Below, piece by piece: positions 17,790 through 26,987 of a DNA stretch of 64,000 bases (the first letter of the stretch is position 1; every line of letters begins with the position of its first letter). The notes beneath the pieces were generated by a model. That model saw only the letters and a program-made list of their open reading frames with translations. It did no database searches and had not been told where the DNA came from. The stretch is from Aliihoeflea sp. 2WW. GTDB taxonomy: Bacteria; Pseudomonadota; Alphaproteobacteria; Rhizobiales; Rhizobiaceae. The DNA lies in the NCBI RefSeq assembly GCF_000497755.1, contig NZ_AYOD01000008.1, positions 124,001 through 188,000 on the forward strand, written 5' to 3'. A program made the position numbers and the translations under genes.

Positions 17790-19238
17790 ATGCCTCAGGC
17801 AATGCCCTCGCGCCTTCGCCAGAACCTGCCGCTGACCGCAGCGCTGCCGCTCTTCGTGGCGATCGCGATGTTCGTGGTCGCCGTCGGCACGACGCAGCTC
17901 GGCGTGCGGTTGCTGCAGTCCAGCGGGGAGTCGGCCCTGCGTGACCAGGCGGTGGTCTTTCTGGATGCCGTTGCCGGCAATGTTGCGGCGGAAATTCAAG
18001 AGGCGCCGCAAGCGGTGCGCGCGCAACTCGCCGCATCGCTGACCTACCGCACAGCGCTGCTCGAAGAAGCCATGGCAGCGCGCTGGATCGATGCGTCGGG
18101 CACGACGCAGACCGTCGTCCTCGGCGAGAACCATCGCACGATCCTGACTGCGGCGCTCGACGAGGCCGCCGCACTCGGCGTCGACGCCACGGCGTTCCGA
18201 ACCGCGGAGGATCGGGCGCTTCTGGTGGTGCTTCGGACCTATGCGATGGGCGAGATCGTGCTTTATCTCAGCGCAACCTTCGACACGATGCCCGTCATCG
18301 AGGCGGCCGATGCCGCGGCCGACATCGCGCTCGGCATCGACTTTCTCGTGGCAATCTTAGCTGCCATCGCCGTCTATGCCATCACCCGCAGGGTCCTGTC
18401 GCCTCTCGACCGGTTCATCAACCGCCTCGCCGAACACGATGCGCTGACGACCGGTCCCGCTCAATGGCGCCAGGGCGACGAGTTGCGACAGCTCGAGACC
18501 GCCCTTGCGCTGCGCGAAAAGTCGGAGGCCGAGCGCGTGCGTCTCCTCGAACAGATGGCGCAACAGGAACGCGACGCGCTTCTTGCGCGCATGGCGGCGG
18601 GGATTGCCCATGAGGTCCGCAATCCGCTTGCCGGCCTCAAGAACGGCGTTTCCACGCTGAAGCGGTTCGGCGACCGGCCGGAAGTTCGCGATCAGACGCT
18701 CGATCTCATCGAAAAAGGCCTCGACAGCATCGGCCGGGTTGTCGACGTCACCTTGTCGACCTACCGCCGCCGCTCGGGGCCTTCACGGCTTGGCGCGCAG
18801 GACATCCGCGACCTCGATCTCCTGATCCAGCCGGAAGCGCGCCGGGCAGGCGTCGAACTCGTCTGGAAACTCGACGAAACGGCAAAAGTCGATGCGGATG
18901 CGGACGCGCTGCGCCAGATCCTGATCAACCTGATGCTGAATGCCGTGCGGGCGTCGCCTGAGAACGGCATTGTCACCATCACGCTGGAACGCGATGCCGA
19001 TGAGCGGACGATATCGCTCGGCATCGCGGACCAGGGAAAGGGAATGCCGCCGGAGATGGTCGCGGCGATCGTCTCGGGCCGCATGGAGGAGATCCCCGTC
19101 GAGCGCAGCATCGGCATTTGGGTGGTCGCCAACCTGGTCGAGCGCATCGGCGCGAACCTTTCGATCCGAAGCGAGGATGGCGTCGGGACCACGGTCAGGA
19201 TTGCGCTGCCCGAAAGCGCCTTGGCGGCGGAGGTGTAG
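17790..19238 (+). CDS. Membrane sensor histidine kinase of the mnh operon
   Basis: A 482-residue two-component sensor. A hydrophobic helix at about 14-38 and another at about 178-200 enclose a periplasmic sensing region of about 140 residues with no recognised domain. The kinase core has the phospho-acceptor His274 in AGIAHEVRNPLAGLKNG, an N-box LINLMLNAVRAS, a G1 box GIADQGKGMPPE and a final region DGVGTTVRIALPES. The type is NtrB/AtoS-like, the class that partners sigma54 activators. It lies 29 bases behind mnhG and four bases before the response regulator. The input could be ion concentration, pH or osmotic state, by context only. Confidence 0.93.
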   Translation: MPQAMPSRLRQNLPLTAALPLFVAIAMFVVAVGTTQLGVRLLQSSGESALRDQAVVFLDAVAGNVAAEIQEAPQAVRAQLAASLTYRTALLEEAMAARWIDASGTTQTVVLGENHRTILTAALDEAAALGVDATAFRTAEDRALLVVLRTYAMGEIVLYLSATFDTMPVIEAADAAADIALGIDFLVAILAAIAVYAITRRVLSPLDRFINRLAEHDALTTGPAQWRQGDELRQLETALALREKSEAERVRLLEQMAQQERDALLARMAAGIAHEVRNPLAGLKNGVSTLKRFGDRPEVRDQTLDLIEKGLDSIGRVVDVTLSTYRRRSGPSRLGAQDIRDLDLLIQPEARRAGVELVWKLDETAKVDADADALRQILINLMLNAVRASPENGIVTITLERDADERTISLGIADQGKGMPPEMVAAIVSGRMEEIPVERSIGIWVVANLVERIGANLSIRSEDGVGTTVRIALPESALAAEV

Positions 19239-19242
19239 ACCG

Positions 19243-20577
19243 ATGACCCAGCCTCTGATCCTTCTGGTGGAAGACGACGCGACACTTGGGGCTTCGCTGC
19301 GCCAGCGGCTGGAACTCGAGGGTTTTCGCGTGTCCTGGGCGAGGACGGCCGACGAGGCGCTCGCCAGCCTGTCGAGGATCGAGCCGGCGATCATCCTGTC
19401 CGACATCCGGCTGCCGGATGGCGATGGCGAGACCGTCATGCGCCGGCATTTCGACCGTCTCGGGCTCGTTCCGACGATTTTCATGACGGCATTCGGCGAT
19501 ATCGACCAGGCGGTCCGGCTGGTGCGTGACGGCGCGCTCGACTATGTCACCAAGCCGTTCGATCTCGATAGGCTCGTCGATACGCTTCGCGATCTGGCAA
19601 GCCGCAGCGCGATGGCCAGTGAACCGCACTCGGACCCGTTCGCGACGAGCGCCGCGATGCGCCGTATCGGCGAGATGCTGTCGCGCGCGGCGGGGATCGA
19701 CCTGCCCGTCTTGCTTCTGGGCGAAACGGGAACCGGCAAGGAGGTCGCCGCCCGCCATCTCCACCGGACGGGCCCTCGCGCGGCCCTGCCCTTCGTGCCC
19801 GTCAATTGCGGCGCGCTGCCCGGCGAACTCGCCGATTCGATGATCTTCGGCCATGAGCGCGGCTCGTTCACCGGGGCGGTCGGACAGCATCGGGGTTTTC
19901 TGGAGGAAGCCGAGGCGGGCACGCTGTTTCTCGACGAAATCGGCGATCTGCCGCTCAGCCTTCAGGTGAAATTGCTGCGCGTTCTCGAGACGCGCGAATT
20001 TCGCCGTCTCGGAGGCAGCGAGATGCGGACATTTTCGGGCCGTATCGTTTGCGCGACCAACAGAAACCTCGAGGCCCTCGTTGCGGACGGGTCGTTCCGC
20101 GAAGATCTCTGGTTCCGAATCAACGTCATAAGCTGCACGCTTCCACCTCTGCGCGAGCGTGCCGACGGCATTCCGGACATGCTGCGAAGCTTCACGGCGG
20201 CGGCTGCAATGCGCATGGGCCGCCCGGCGCCGGCGATCGATGCATCGGCCGTCGAGGCCGCGCTCGCCCATGGCTGGCCGGGAAACATCCGCGAGATGAT
20301 CAATCGCGTTGACCGTGCGGTCGCGCTTGGAAACGGGTCGACGCTTTTAGAGCGCGACCTGTTTCCCGATGGCATAAGCAAGCCGGCCGGTTCTTTGGAC
20401 ATGGGACCCGCCAGCGGTACGCTGTCGGACATTCGCGAGGCTGCCGAGCGCAGGCACATCGTCGCGGCTCTTGCCAGGACCGGCAACTCGCCGAAGGAAG
20501 CGGCCGATCTCCTGGGTGTTTCGCGTACGACGCTGTGGGAGAAGATGCGCCGATATGGCATCGAGGCGGATGACTGA
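19243..20577 (+). CDS. NtrC-family sigma54-dependent response regulator
   Basis: A 444-residue activator with three domains. The receiver (1-120) has acidic pair EDD (10-12), phospho-Asp54 in ILSDIRLPDGDG, FMTAFG and the Lys of VTKPF. The AAA+ domain has Walker A GETGTGKE (160-167), the sigma54-contact loop GSFTGA (207-212) in place of the more common GAFTGA, and Walker B TLFLDEIGD. The C-terminal Fis-type helix-turn-helix reads GNSPKEAADLLGVSRTTLWE. The start ATG at 19243 follows GGCGGAGG. It should bind the palindromes at 11113-11159 and activate the sigma54 promoter of its own operon (inference). Confidence 0.95.
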   Translation: MTQPLILLVEDDATLGASLRQRLELEGFRVSWARTADEALASLSRIEPAIILSDIRLPDGDGETVMRRHFDRLGLVPTIFMTAFGDIDQAVRLVRDGALDYVTKPFDLDRLVDTLRDLASRSAMASEPHSDPFATSAAMRRIGEMLSRAAGIDLPVLLLGETGTGKEVAARHLHRTGPRAALPFVPVNCGALPGELADSMIFGHERGSFTGAVGQHRGFLEEAEAGTLFLDEIGDLPLSLQVKLLRVLETREFRRLGGSEMRTFSGRIVCATNRNLEALVADGSFREDLWFRINVISCTLPPLRERADGIPDMLRSFTAAAAMRMGRPAPAIDASAVEAALAHGWPGNIREMINRVDRAVALGNGSTLLERDLFPDGISKPAGSLDMGPASGTLSDIREAAERRHIVAALARTGNSPKEAADLLGVSRTTLWEKMRRYGIEADD

Positions 20578-20606
20578 CGCGGCGCGTCCCGGATGCCGGA
20601 ACCGCG

Positions 20607-21797
20607 CTATGTCCGCTCGTCCGCAATGACCTTGCCGTCATTTGGAAGGTCGCCGACCGGCACAATCTCGACGCGGCCCTTGAGCTTGGTGATCTCGGCG
20701 AGTTTTTGCGCCGCAGCGGCGGCCAGCGACTGGTCCGCGTGTTCGATCTTCAGGACCATCGCGTCCTGCTCGTCCGCACGCGTCACCACCAGGCGCATGC
20801 GACCGGAAATGCCCAGCACCCTGGCGAGAGCGGCGACCTGCTCGGGGCGCACGAACATGCCCTTGACCTTGGTCGCCTGATCGGCACGGCCCATCCAGCC
20901 GGCGATGCGGCGACGGCCATCGACCGCAGCCAAGGCGCGCGACATGTCGCCGGTGGCGAAGCGGATCAACGGATAGTCACGGTTGAGGCGGGTGACGACG
21001 ATCTCGCCGACCTCGCCGTCGGGCAGCGGATCGTCGGTGCCGGGGCGGACGATTTCCAGCACGACGCCGTCATTGACCGCCATGCCCTCCCCGCCATCCT
21101 CATAGGCGACGATGCCGAGGTCGGCCGTGCCGTAGCACTGGACGACCGCGACGCCGCGTTCGACGAGGTCGGCGCGCAGGCTGGGCGGAAGCGCCGCGCC
21201 GGACACGACGGCCCGACGGATCGGAGACGCGATGTCCGCCTCGCGAGCCTTGTCGAGCAGGATTTTCAGGAAATCAGGCGTGCCGATATAGACGGTCGGC
21301 TGAAACTGCACCATCGCGACGAGCTGGTCGGCGGTGTTGCCGGGTCCGGCCGGGATGACGGCGCAGCCGAGCGCATGGGCTCCGCTTTCGAACATCGCGC
21401 CTGCCGGCGTCAGATGGTAGGAAAACGTGTTGAGGACGATGTCCTGCGGCCCGACGCCGGCCGCCGCCAGAGCCTTTGCCGCGCCCCACCAATCCCTGCC
21501 ATGGCCTTCCGGGTCGAAGATCGGGCCTGGCGAGACAAAAAGGCGTGCGAGCCTGCCGGCCGGCGTTGCCGTCAATCCACCGAATGGGGGCGCCTTAGCC
21601 TGCAGTTCGGCGAGTTCCGACTTGCGCAGGACCGGGACTGCGCCAAGCGCGTCTCGCGAGGTGAGTGCCGCGACATCGACGCCTGCGAGGCGCGCGGCCC
21701 AGAAGGGCTGGTGCTCTGCCGCGCGCGAAATCTGCGCCCGCATCGCCGCCAGAAGATCGGCGTCGCCGCCCGGCGCGATGTCTCGATGCTCGACCAT
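20607..21797 (-). CDS. Phenylacetate-CoA ligase-like AMP-binding enzyme
   Basis: An adenylate-forming enzyme of 396 aa related to PaaK, which activates aromatic or other carboxylic acids to CoA thioesters. The core includes FVSPGPIFDPEG, where the usual glycine-rich loop (SSGTTG) is replaced by SPGP. It also has the adenine-binding CYGTADLG, the hinge region DPLPDGEVGEIVVTRLNRD and a C-terminal ACT-like half with KVKGMFVRPEQV. The start at 21797 is preferred because AGGGAG precedes it; an ATG at 21818 lacks one. It is the last gene of a cluster with a Liv-type importer and another acyl-CoA ligase. It ends 29 bases from the convergent response-regulator gene. Confidence 0.85.
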   Translation of the reverse strand: MVEHRDIAPGGDADLLAAMRAQISRAAEHQPFWAARLAGVDVAALTSRDALGAVPVLRKSELAELQAKAPPFGGLTATPAGRLARLFVSPGPIFDPEGHGRDWWGAAKALAAAGVGPQDIVLNTFSYHLTPAGAMFESGAHALGCAVIPAGPGNTADQLVAMVQFQPTVYIGTPDFLKILLDKAREADIASPIRRAVVSGAALPPSLRADLVERGVAVVQCYGTADLGIVAYEDGGEGMAVNDGVVLEIVRPGTDDPLPDGEVGEIVVTRLNRDYPLIRFATGDMSRALAAVDGRRRIAGWMGRADQATKVKGMFVRPEQVAALARVLGISGRMRLVVTRADEQDAMVLKIEHADQSLAAAAAQKLAEITKLKGRVEIVPVGDLPNDGKVIADERT

Positions 21798-21822
21798 GCG
21801 GTCTCCCTGCAGGTTCATGAAC

Positions 21823-22659
21823 TCAGGCCAGCCAGCGCTTGCGGCGCTTGTAATGCTTCACGTCACGGAACGATTTGCGCCCCTCGCCGCCGACGCCGAG
21901 GTAGAATTCCTTGACGTCGTCGTTCTCGCGCAAGGCCTTCGCCTCGCCGTCGAGGACGACGCGGCCGGATTCGAGGATGTAGCCATATTTGGCATAGCGC
22001 AGCGCGACATTGGTGTTCTGTTCGGCCAGCAGAAACGAGACGCCCTGCTCGTCGTTGAGCTTCTTCACGATCTCGAAGATTTCCTCGACGAGCTGCGGCG
22101 CGAGGCCCATGGATGGCTCGTCGAGCAGGATCATCTTCGGCCGCGACATCAGTGCCCGGCCGATCGCGGTCATCTGCTGCTCGCCGCCGGATGTATATCC
22201 GGCCTGGCTGGTGCGGCGTTCCCGCAGACGCGGGAAATACTGGTAGACGAGTTCGAGATCGTCGCGGATTGCGGCCGCTCCGTCCTTGCGGGTGAACGCG
22301 CCGGTCATCAGATTGTCCTCGACCGACAGATGGCCGAAGCAATGCCGGCCTTCCATCACCTGAATGCAGCCGCGGCGCACCAGCGTATTGGGCGACAGCG
22401 CCTGGACCTCCTGCCCCTCGAACAGGATCGAGCCCTTGGTGACCTCGCCGCGTTCGGCATGGAGAAGGTTGGAAATCGCCTTCAGCGTCGTCGTCTTGCC
22501 GGCGCCGTTGGCGCCGAGAATGGCGGTGATGCCGCCGCGCGGAACCGACAGCGAGACGCCTTTCAGCACCAGAATGACGTGATCATAGATCACTTCGATA
22601 TTGTTGACCGCGAGGATCGGCTCGGCGGTATCGGGCGTGGGTGCGGTCATTGGTGTCAT
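21823..22659 (-). CDS. livF: Liv-type ABC transporter ATPase (LivF)
   Basis: A 278-residue ATPase with Walker A GANGAGKTT, the signature region TSGGEQQM and Walker B MILLDEPSMGL. The sequence after Walker B (GLAPQLVEEIFEIV) is typical of LivF rather than LivG. A basic C-terminal tail (KHYKRRKRWLA) extends beyond the family's usual end. The start is uncertain: ATG 22659 lies just after the terminator at 22679-22712, and a GTG at 22674 and an ATG at 22650 are alternatives. It is four bases or more ahead of the PaaK-like gene. It works with LivG, LivH, LivM and the binding protein in this cluster. Confidence 0.88.
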   Translation of the reverse strand: MTPMTAPTPDTAEPILAVNNIEVIYDHVILVLKGVSLSVPRGGITAILGANGAGKTTTLKAISNLLHAERGEVTKGSILFEGQEVQALSPNTLVRRGCIQVMEGRHCFGHLSVEDNLMTGAFTRKDGAAAIRDDLELVYQYFPRLRERRTSQAGYTSGGEQQMTAIGRALMSRPKMILLDEPSMGLAPQLVEEIFEIVKKLNDEQGVSFLLAEQNTNVALRYAKYGYILESGRVVLDGEAKALRENDDVKEFYLGVGGEGRKSFRDVKHYKRRKRWLA

Positions 22660-22678
22660 CGCTGTTTCTATCACCTGG

Positions 22679-22712
22679 AAAAAAGCGCGGCGAGGAGGTT
22701 TCCCCGCCGCGC
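22679..22712 (-). terminator. Rho-independent terminator inside the Liv cluster
   Basis: On the minus strand an 8-bp GC stem (GCGCGGCG with CGCCGCGC) is followed at once by six T residues. It lies ten bases after the stop of the binding-protein gene and before livF. It probably acts as a partial terminator that keeps the binding protein in excess over LivF and the PaaK-like ligase. Confidence 0.85.
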
Positions 22713-22722
22713 GTGACTTGTC

Positions 22723-24036
22723 CTATTCCGCGCAGTCGTCGTTCATCTGCCAGGGCTGGTTGGCGGCGGCATAGTCTGCGGAGGCCTTCTCGACCAGCGG
22801 ATCAATGACGGCGCGATCGGCCGTCATCAGGTCGGAGACCTTGACGAACTTGGTGCCGTCCCACTCGATCATCCAGGCGCTGGCGTGGCCGGTGTGGTTC
22901 GAGCAGCTCATCGCGAAGGGCGCCATCATCTCCTCGGCGCCGAGCTCGGCAAGGCGGGCCTCGTCGAGGTTGACGCTTTCCAGGCCCTTGCGGAGCTGCT
23001 CCTGGTTGATCATCGGCGTGCCGGCTTCCGTCTGCGCGGCTTCCACCGCCTCCGCCAGGATGACCGACATCAGGATGCCGCGCTGATAGGCGGTGGTGTC
23101 GAACTCGCCGGCGCCCTGGTTGAGCTGCGACTTGCCGGCATCGACGACGTGCGTCTTCACGTCCTGCATGAGCTTGGATTCGGAATCGACGAAATTCCAC
23201 GACAAGGCACGGTATCCCTTGGCCTGTTCGCCGACGAGCTTCAGGTCGGGCTCATGCGCGCCCCACCAGACGCTGACGAACTGCTCCATCGGGTAGCGAG
23301 TCTTCACAGCTTCGGTGATGGCGCCGGCATTCATCGCGCCCCAGCCCCACATGATGACGAAGTCGGGCCGCTCGCGGCGTATCTGCAGCCACTGGGCGGA
23401 CTGGTTCTGCATCTCGGTCAGGCCGACCGGGATCGGCAGAAGTTCGAAGCCGTGGGTTCCGGCCATCGCTTCGAGGAGCGGCAGTGGCTCCTTGCCGTAG
23501 GGATGGTCGAGATGGAGGAATGCGATCTTCTTGCCGTCGAGACTGTCGAGATTGCCGTCCGCGACGGCCTGCATGATCATCGACGCGCCGTCCCAATAGG
23601 ATGTCGGCGGGTTGAATGCCCATTTGAAGGTCTTGCCGTCCTGCATGGCCGAGAAGCCGTAGCCAGGCGCGAACATGGGGATTTCGTCGACATTGGTGCG
23701 CGGAAGCACCTGAAGCGTGATGCCGGTCGACCAGGGCTGCGTGACCAGCGCACCTTCCGACTTCAGCTTCTCGTAGCACTCGACGCCCTTTTCGGTGTTG
23801 TAGCCCGTCTCGCACTCTTCGAACGCGATCCTGACGCCGCCGATGCCGCCGTCGCGCTCGTTGAGCATGGTCATGTAGTCGAGCTGGCCGTTCATGTGCG
23901 GCGTGCCGGTCGCCGCGAACGGGCCGGTCCGGTAGGACATGTTGGGCAGCTTCAACACTTCCTGCGCGAAGGCCGGCGCGGCGATGCCGGCCGCAAGGAT
24001 GCCGGCCGCAAGAGCCGTTACGTGCTTCATTTTCAT
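22723..24036 (-). CDS. Liv-type ABC transporter periplasmic binding protein
   Basis: A type-I solute-binding protein of 437 aa with a Sec signal peptide (MKMKHVTALAAGILAAGIAA, cleavage after AFA near residue 25). The mature chain has the two-lobed pattern of LivJ-like receptors (for example KKIAFLHLDHPYGKEPLPLL and FVIMWGWGAMNAGAITEAVK). Cys pairs near ECETGYNTEKGVECY and in the C-terminus (SCSNHTGH, DDCAE) may form disulfides. It is longer than amino-acid LivJ (about 370), like family members that bind aromatic or acyl compounds. The start ATG at 24036 follows GAGGAG at good distance. Neighbouring CoA ligases suggest a carboxylic-acid ligand. Confidence 0.9.
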   Translation of the reverse strand: MKMKHVTALAAGILAAGIAAPAFAQEVLKLPNMSYRTGPFAATGTPHMNGQLDYMTMLNERDGGIGGVRIAFEECETGYNTEKGVECYEKLKSEGALVTQPWSTGITLQVLPRTNVDEIPMFAPGYGFSAMQDGKTFKWAFNPPTSYWDGASMIMQAVADGNLDSLDGKKIAFLHLDHPYGKEPLPLLEAMAGTHGFELLPIPVGLTEMQNQSAQWLQIRRERPDFVIMWGWGAMNAGAITEAVKTRYPMEQFVSVWWGAHEPDLKLVGEQAKGYRALSWNFVDSESKLMQDVKTHVVDAGKSQLNQGAGEFDTTAYQRGILMSVILAEAVEAAQTEAGTPMINQEQLRKGLESVNLDEARLAELGAEEMMAPFAMSCSNHTGHASAWMIEWDGTKFVKVSDLMTADRAVIDPLVEKASADYAAANQPWQMNDDCAE

Positions 24037-24099
24037 CAGTCGCTCCTCCACATTCGCCCGTATCGGGCTTTGCCTCAATCAACCCGCACCGCTCTCTCC

Positions 24100-25176
24100 T
24101 CAGTGCGGGAATGGCCAGATGATCAGCTTTTCACGGATGACGGCCCAGAACCGCGCGAGCCCGTGCGGCTCGACGATCAGGAAGCCGATGATCAGCGCGC
24201 CGATGATCATGGTGTTCAGATGCTCGACCATGGCCGAGGAAATCGGCAGGCCGAACATGGCTGGTACCGTGCCGATGATGACCGGCAGCGCGACGATCAG
24301 CAGCGCGCCGAGATAGTTACCCAGAATGGAGCCCAGCCCGCCGATGATGGCGATGAAGAGCACCCGGAAAGATAGCTGGATGTCGAACAGGTCGGCCTCG
24401 GCCGCGCCGCGCCACAGGAAGACGAAGAGCGCGCCGGCGATGCCGACGATGTAGGACGAGACAAAGAAGGCCGAGAGCTTCGCCTTCATCAGATTGATAC
24501 CGACGAGCTCGGCCGCGATGTCCATGTCGCGCACGGCCTTCCAGGTGCGCCCGATGCGACCGCGGGTGACGTTGATCGCGAGAAAGGTCACGATGCAGAC
24601 GACGGACAGGACGACGAAATACTGGCTCATTGCCGAGGCGCGCGCGCCCGTGACGGTGATCCCGAACATCTGCGTGTTCGGCACCTGGATCGCGCCCGAG
24701 GCGTTGTAATTGTAGAGCCAGCCCCATTTCTGGAACAGCCAGACGAGGAAGAACTGCGCGGCGAGCGTCGCGATGGCGAGGTAGAAGCCCTTGATCCTGA
24801 GCGACGGCAGGCCGAAAGCAACGCCGACCGCTGCCGAGAAGAAACCGGAAAGGGCGATTGCGACGATGATGTTCAGCTCGGGAAAGATCGTCACGATCTT
24901 ATAACAGGCATAGGCGCCCACGCCCATGAACGCGCCGGTTCCGAGCGAAAGCTGGCCTGCATAACCGGTCAGGATGTTCAGTCCGAGCGCAGCCAGCGCA
25001 TAGATCAACACCGGGATCAAAAGCGCGCGGAACATGAAGTCGCTTGCCGTCAACGGGAAGACGACGAAGGCGACGATCAGGACGAGGGCGAGCAGCCACG
25101 CATCCTGCTTGACCGGAAAGAGGGCGTAATCCGCCTGATAGCTGGTCTTGTACTGGCCGGCGACGCGATAAAACAT
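24100..25176 (-). CDS. livM: Liv-type ABC transporter permease (LivM)
   Basis: A 358-residue inner-membrane permease with about ten hydrophobic segments. The LivM signature GYAGQLSLGTGAFMGVGAYA is visible near residue 80, and the C-terminal contact loop FRVLFIAIIGGLGSILGNYL near 265. A soluble N-terminal stretch of about 30 residues precedes the first helix. The gene starts just behind livH (three bases) and is followed by the binding-protein gene. Together with LivH it forms the channel of the importer. Confidence 0.93.
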   Translation of the reverse strand: MFYRVAGQYKTSYQADYALFPVKQDAWLLALVLIVAFVVFPLTASDFMFRALLIPVLIYALAALGLNILTGYAGQLSLGTGAFMGVGAYACYKIVTIFPELNIIVAIALSGFFSAAVGVAFGLPSLRIKGFYLAIATLAAQFFLVWLFQKWGWLYNYNASGAIQVPNTQMFGITVTGARASAMSQYFVVLSVVCIVTFLAINVTRGRIGRTWKAVRDMDIAAELVGINLMKAKLSAFFVSSYIVGIAGALFVFLWRGAAEADLFDIQLSFRVLFIAIIGGLGSILGNYLGALLIVALPVIIGTVPAMFGLPISSAMVEHLNTMIIGALIIGFLIVEPHGLARFWAVIREKLIIWPFPH

Positions 25177-25179
25177 GGA

Positions 25180-26139
25180 TTACACCCGCTCGATGATTTT
25201 TTCGCCGAAGAGGCCCTGCGGCCGCACCAGAAGCACGAGCAACGCCAGAACGTAGGCGAACCAGGCTTCCGTGTTGCCGCCGAGAAGCGGCTGGCCCCAG
25301 TAGATTTCGAAGACCTTTTCGAGGACGCCGATGGCGAGGCCGCCGACGATCGCGCCGGTGACGCTTTCGAGGCCGCCGAGCATCAAGACCGGCAGCGCCT
25401 TCAGCGCGATGACTTCCAGCGCGAAGGAGACGCCGGCGCGCGCGCCCCAGACGATACCCGTCGCGAGGGCGATGATGCCGGAGATGAACCAGACGATGAC
25501 CCAGATGGTCGACAGCGAGATGCCGACCGAGAGCGCCGCCTGGTGATCGTCCCCGAGCGCGCGGATGGCGCGGCCCATCTTGGACTTGTTGAGGAAGACG
25601 AGGAGCGCGATGACGAGGAGCACCGCGCCGACGACGGCCGTCACGTCCTTCTGCTCGATCGAGACGAAGCCGCCGAAGGGTTCCATGATCCAGCTTCCGG
25701 TGGGAATTCCGAGTTCGGAGGTGATCATCACCTTGTTTTCGCCGCCGAAAATCGTTTCGCCGAGGCCGATCAGGAACAGCGTCACGCCGATCGTGGCCAT
25801 GAAGAGGATGATGTCGGGCTGGTTCACGAGCGGGCGCAGGACGACGCGCTCGATGGCGACGGCGAGGAAGAACATGACGACGAGCGTCAGCGGGACGGCG
25901 AGTAGCGCTGGCACGCCGCGCTCATGCAGGCCGACGAGGGTCAGCGCCGCGAAGACGACCATGATGCCTTGCGCGAAATTGAAGATGCGCGAGGACTTGA
26001 AGATCAGGACGAAGCCGAGCGCGATGAGCGCGTAGAGGACGCCCGAGACGAGCCCCTCCCAGACGACCTGGAGGAAGAAGTCGGGCGCGGCGACCATGTC
26101 GGCGAAAGGCGCCACGAAGATCGAATGCAAGCGTTCCAT
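25180..26139 (-). CDS. livH: Liv-type ABC transporter permease (LivH)
   Basis: A 319-residue permease with eight or so hydrophobic segments. The motif GLVSGVLYALIALGFVLIFK near residue 30, with RIFNFAQGIMVVFAALT after it, is the hallmark of LivH. The C-terminal loop LKALPVLMLGGLESVTGAIV contacts the ATPase. It lies 20 bases behind livG. Normal length and no irregularities. Confidence 0.93.
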   Translation of the reverse strand: MERLHSIFVAPFADMVAAPDFFLQVVWEGLVSGVLYALIALGFVLIFKSSRIFNFAQGIMVVFAALTLVGLHERGVPALLAVPLTLVVMFFLAVAIERVVLRPLVNQPDIILFMATIGVTLFLIGLGETIFGGENKVMITSELGIPTGSWIMEPFGGFVSIEQKDVTAVVGAVLLVIALLVFLNKSKMGRAIRALGDDHQAALSVGISLSTIWVIVWFISGIIALATGIVWGARAGVSFALEVIALKALPVLMLGGLESVTGAIVGGLAIGVLEKVFEIYWGQPLLGGNTEAWFAYVLALLVLLVRPQGLFGEKIIERV

Positions 26140-26159
26140 TCAAAAGTCCTTCCGGTCGC

Positions 26160-26987
26160 TCAATGCGGCACGCCGAGATAGGCGTCGATGACGGCCTGAT
26201 TGTTCTTGACCTCTTCGGGCGGCCCGTCGGCGATCTTCTTGCCGTAGTCGAGCACGACGACGCGGTCGGACAGGTCCATGACCACGCCCATGTCGTGCTC
26301 GATCAGCGCGATCGTCGTTCCGCGCTGCTGGTTCACGTCGAGGATGAAGCGGCTCATGTCCTCCTTTTCCTCCAGATTCATGCCGGCCATCGGCTCGTCG
26401 AGAAGAAGAAGGGACGGTTCCATCGCCAGCGCGCGGCCGAGTTCGACGCGCTTTTGCAGGCCGTAGGGCAGTTTGCCGACCGGCGTGCGACGGATGTGCT
26501 CGATCTCGAGGAAGTCGATGATTTCCTCGACCTTTTCGCGATGCTCGATCTCCTCGGCGAGCGCCGGACCGTGCCAGAGCATCTGCCAGCCGATCGAGCG
26601 CTTCATCTTGACCGAGCGCCCCGCCATGATGTTGTCGAGCGTCGACATGCCCTTGAAGAGCGCGACGTTCTGGAAGGTGCGCGCGATGCCCTGGCGCACG
26701 GCGTGGTGCGGCTTCATCGCGCGCCGCTCCTGGCCGCGGAAGGTGATGGTGCCGACCTGGGGCGTGTAGAAGCCGTTGATGACATTCAGCATCGACGTCT
26801 TGCCGGCACCGTTCGGGCCGATGATGGCGCGGATTTCGCCCTTGCGGACATCGAAGGAGATGTCGGTGATCGCCTTGACGCCGCCAAAGGAAAGCGAAAC
26901 GTTTTTCACCTCCATCAGCGTGGCGCCCTTGGCGATGCCGTCATCGTCCGGTGCGACGATGATGTGGTGGTCGGGATGGGCGTTCAT
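26160..26987 (-). CDS. livG: Liv-type ABC transporter ATPase (LivG)
   Basis: A 275-residue ATPase with Walker A GPNGAGKTS (Ser in place of the second Thr), the LivG-specific IARTFQNVALFKGMS, signature PYGLQKRVELGRAL (which lacks the LSGG form) and Walker B LLLLDEPMAGM. An N-terminal extension of about 20 residues contains HPDHHIIVAPDD. The start ATG at 26987 overlaps the stop of the preceding acyl-CoA ligase by four bases, so transporter and enzyme are translationally coupled. The atypical signature is usual for LivG-like proteins beside acyl-CoA ligases. Confidence 0.92.
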   Translation of the reverse strand: MNAHPDHHIIVAPDDDGIAKGATLMEVKNVSLSFGGVKAITDISFDVRKGEIRAIIGPNGAGKTSMLNVINGFYTPQVGTITFRGQERRAMKPHHAVRQGIARTFQNVALFKGMSTLDNIMAGRSVKMKRSIGWQMLWHGPALAEEIEHREKVEEIIDFLEIEHIRRTPVGKLPYGLQKRVELGRALAMEPSLLLLDEPMAGMNLEEKEDMSRFILDVNQQRGTTIALIEHDMGVVMDLSDRVVVLDYGKKIADGPPEEVKNNQAVIDAYLGVPH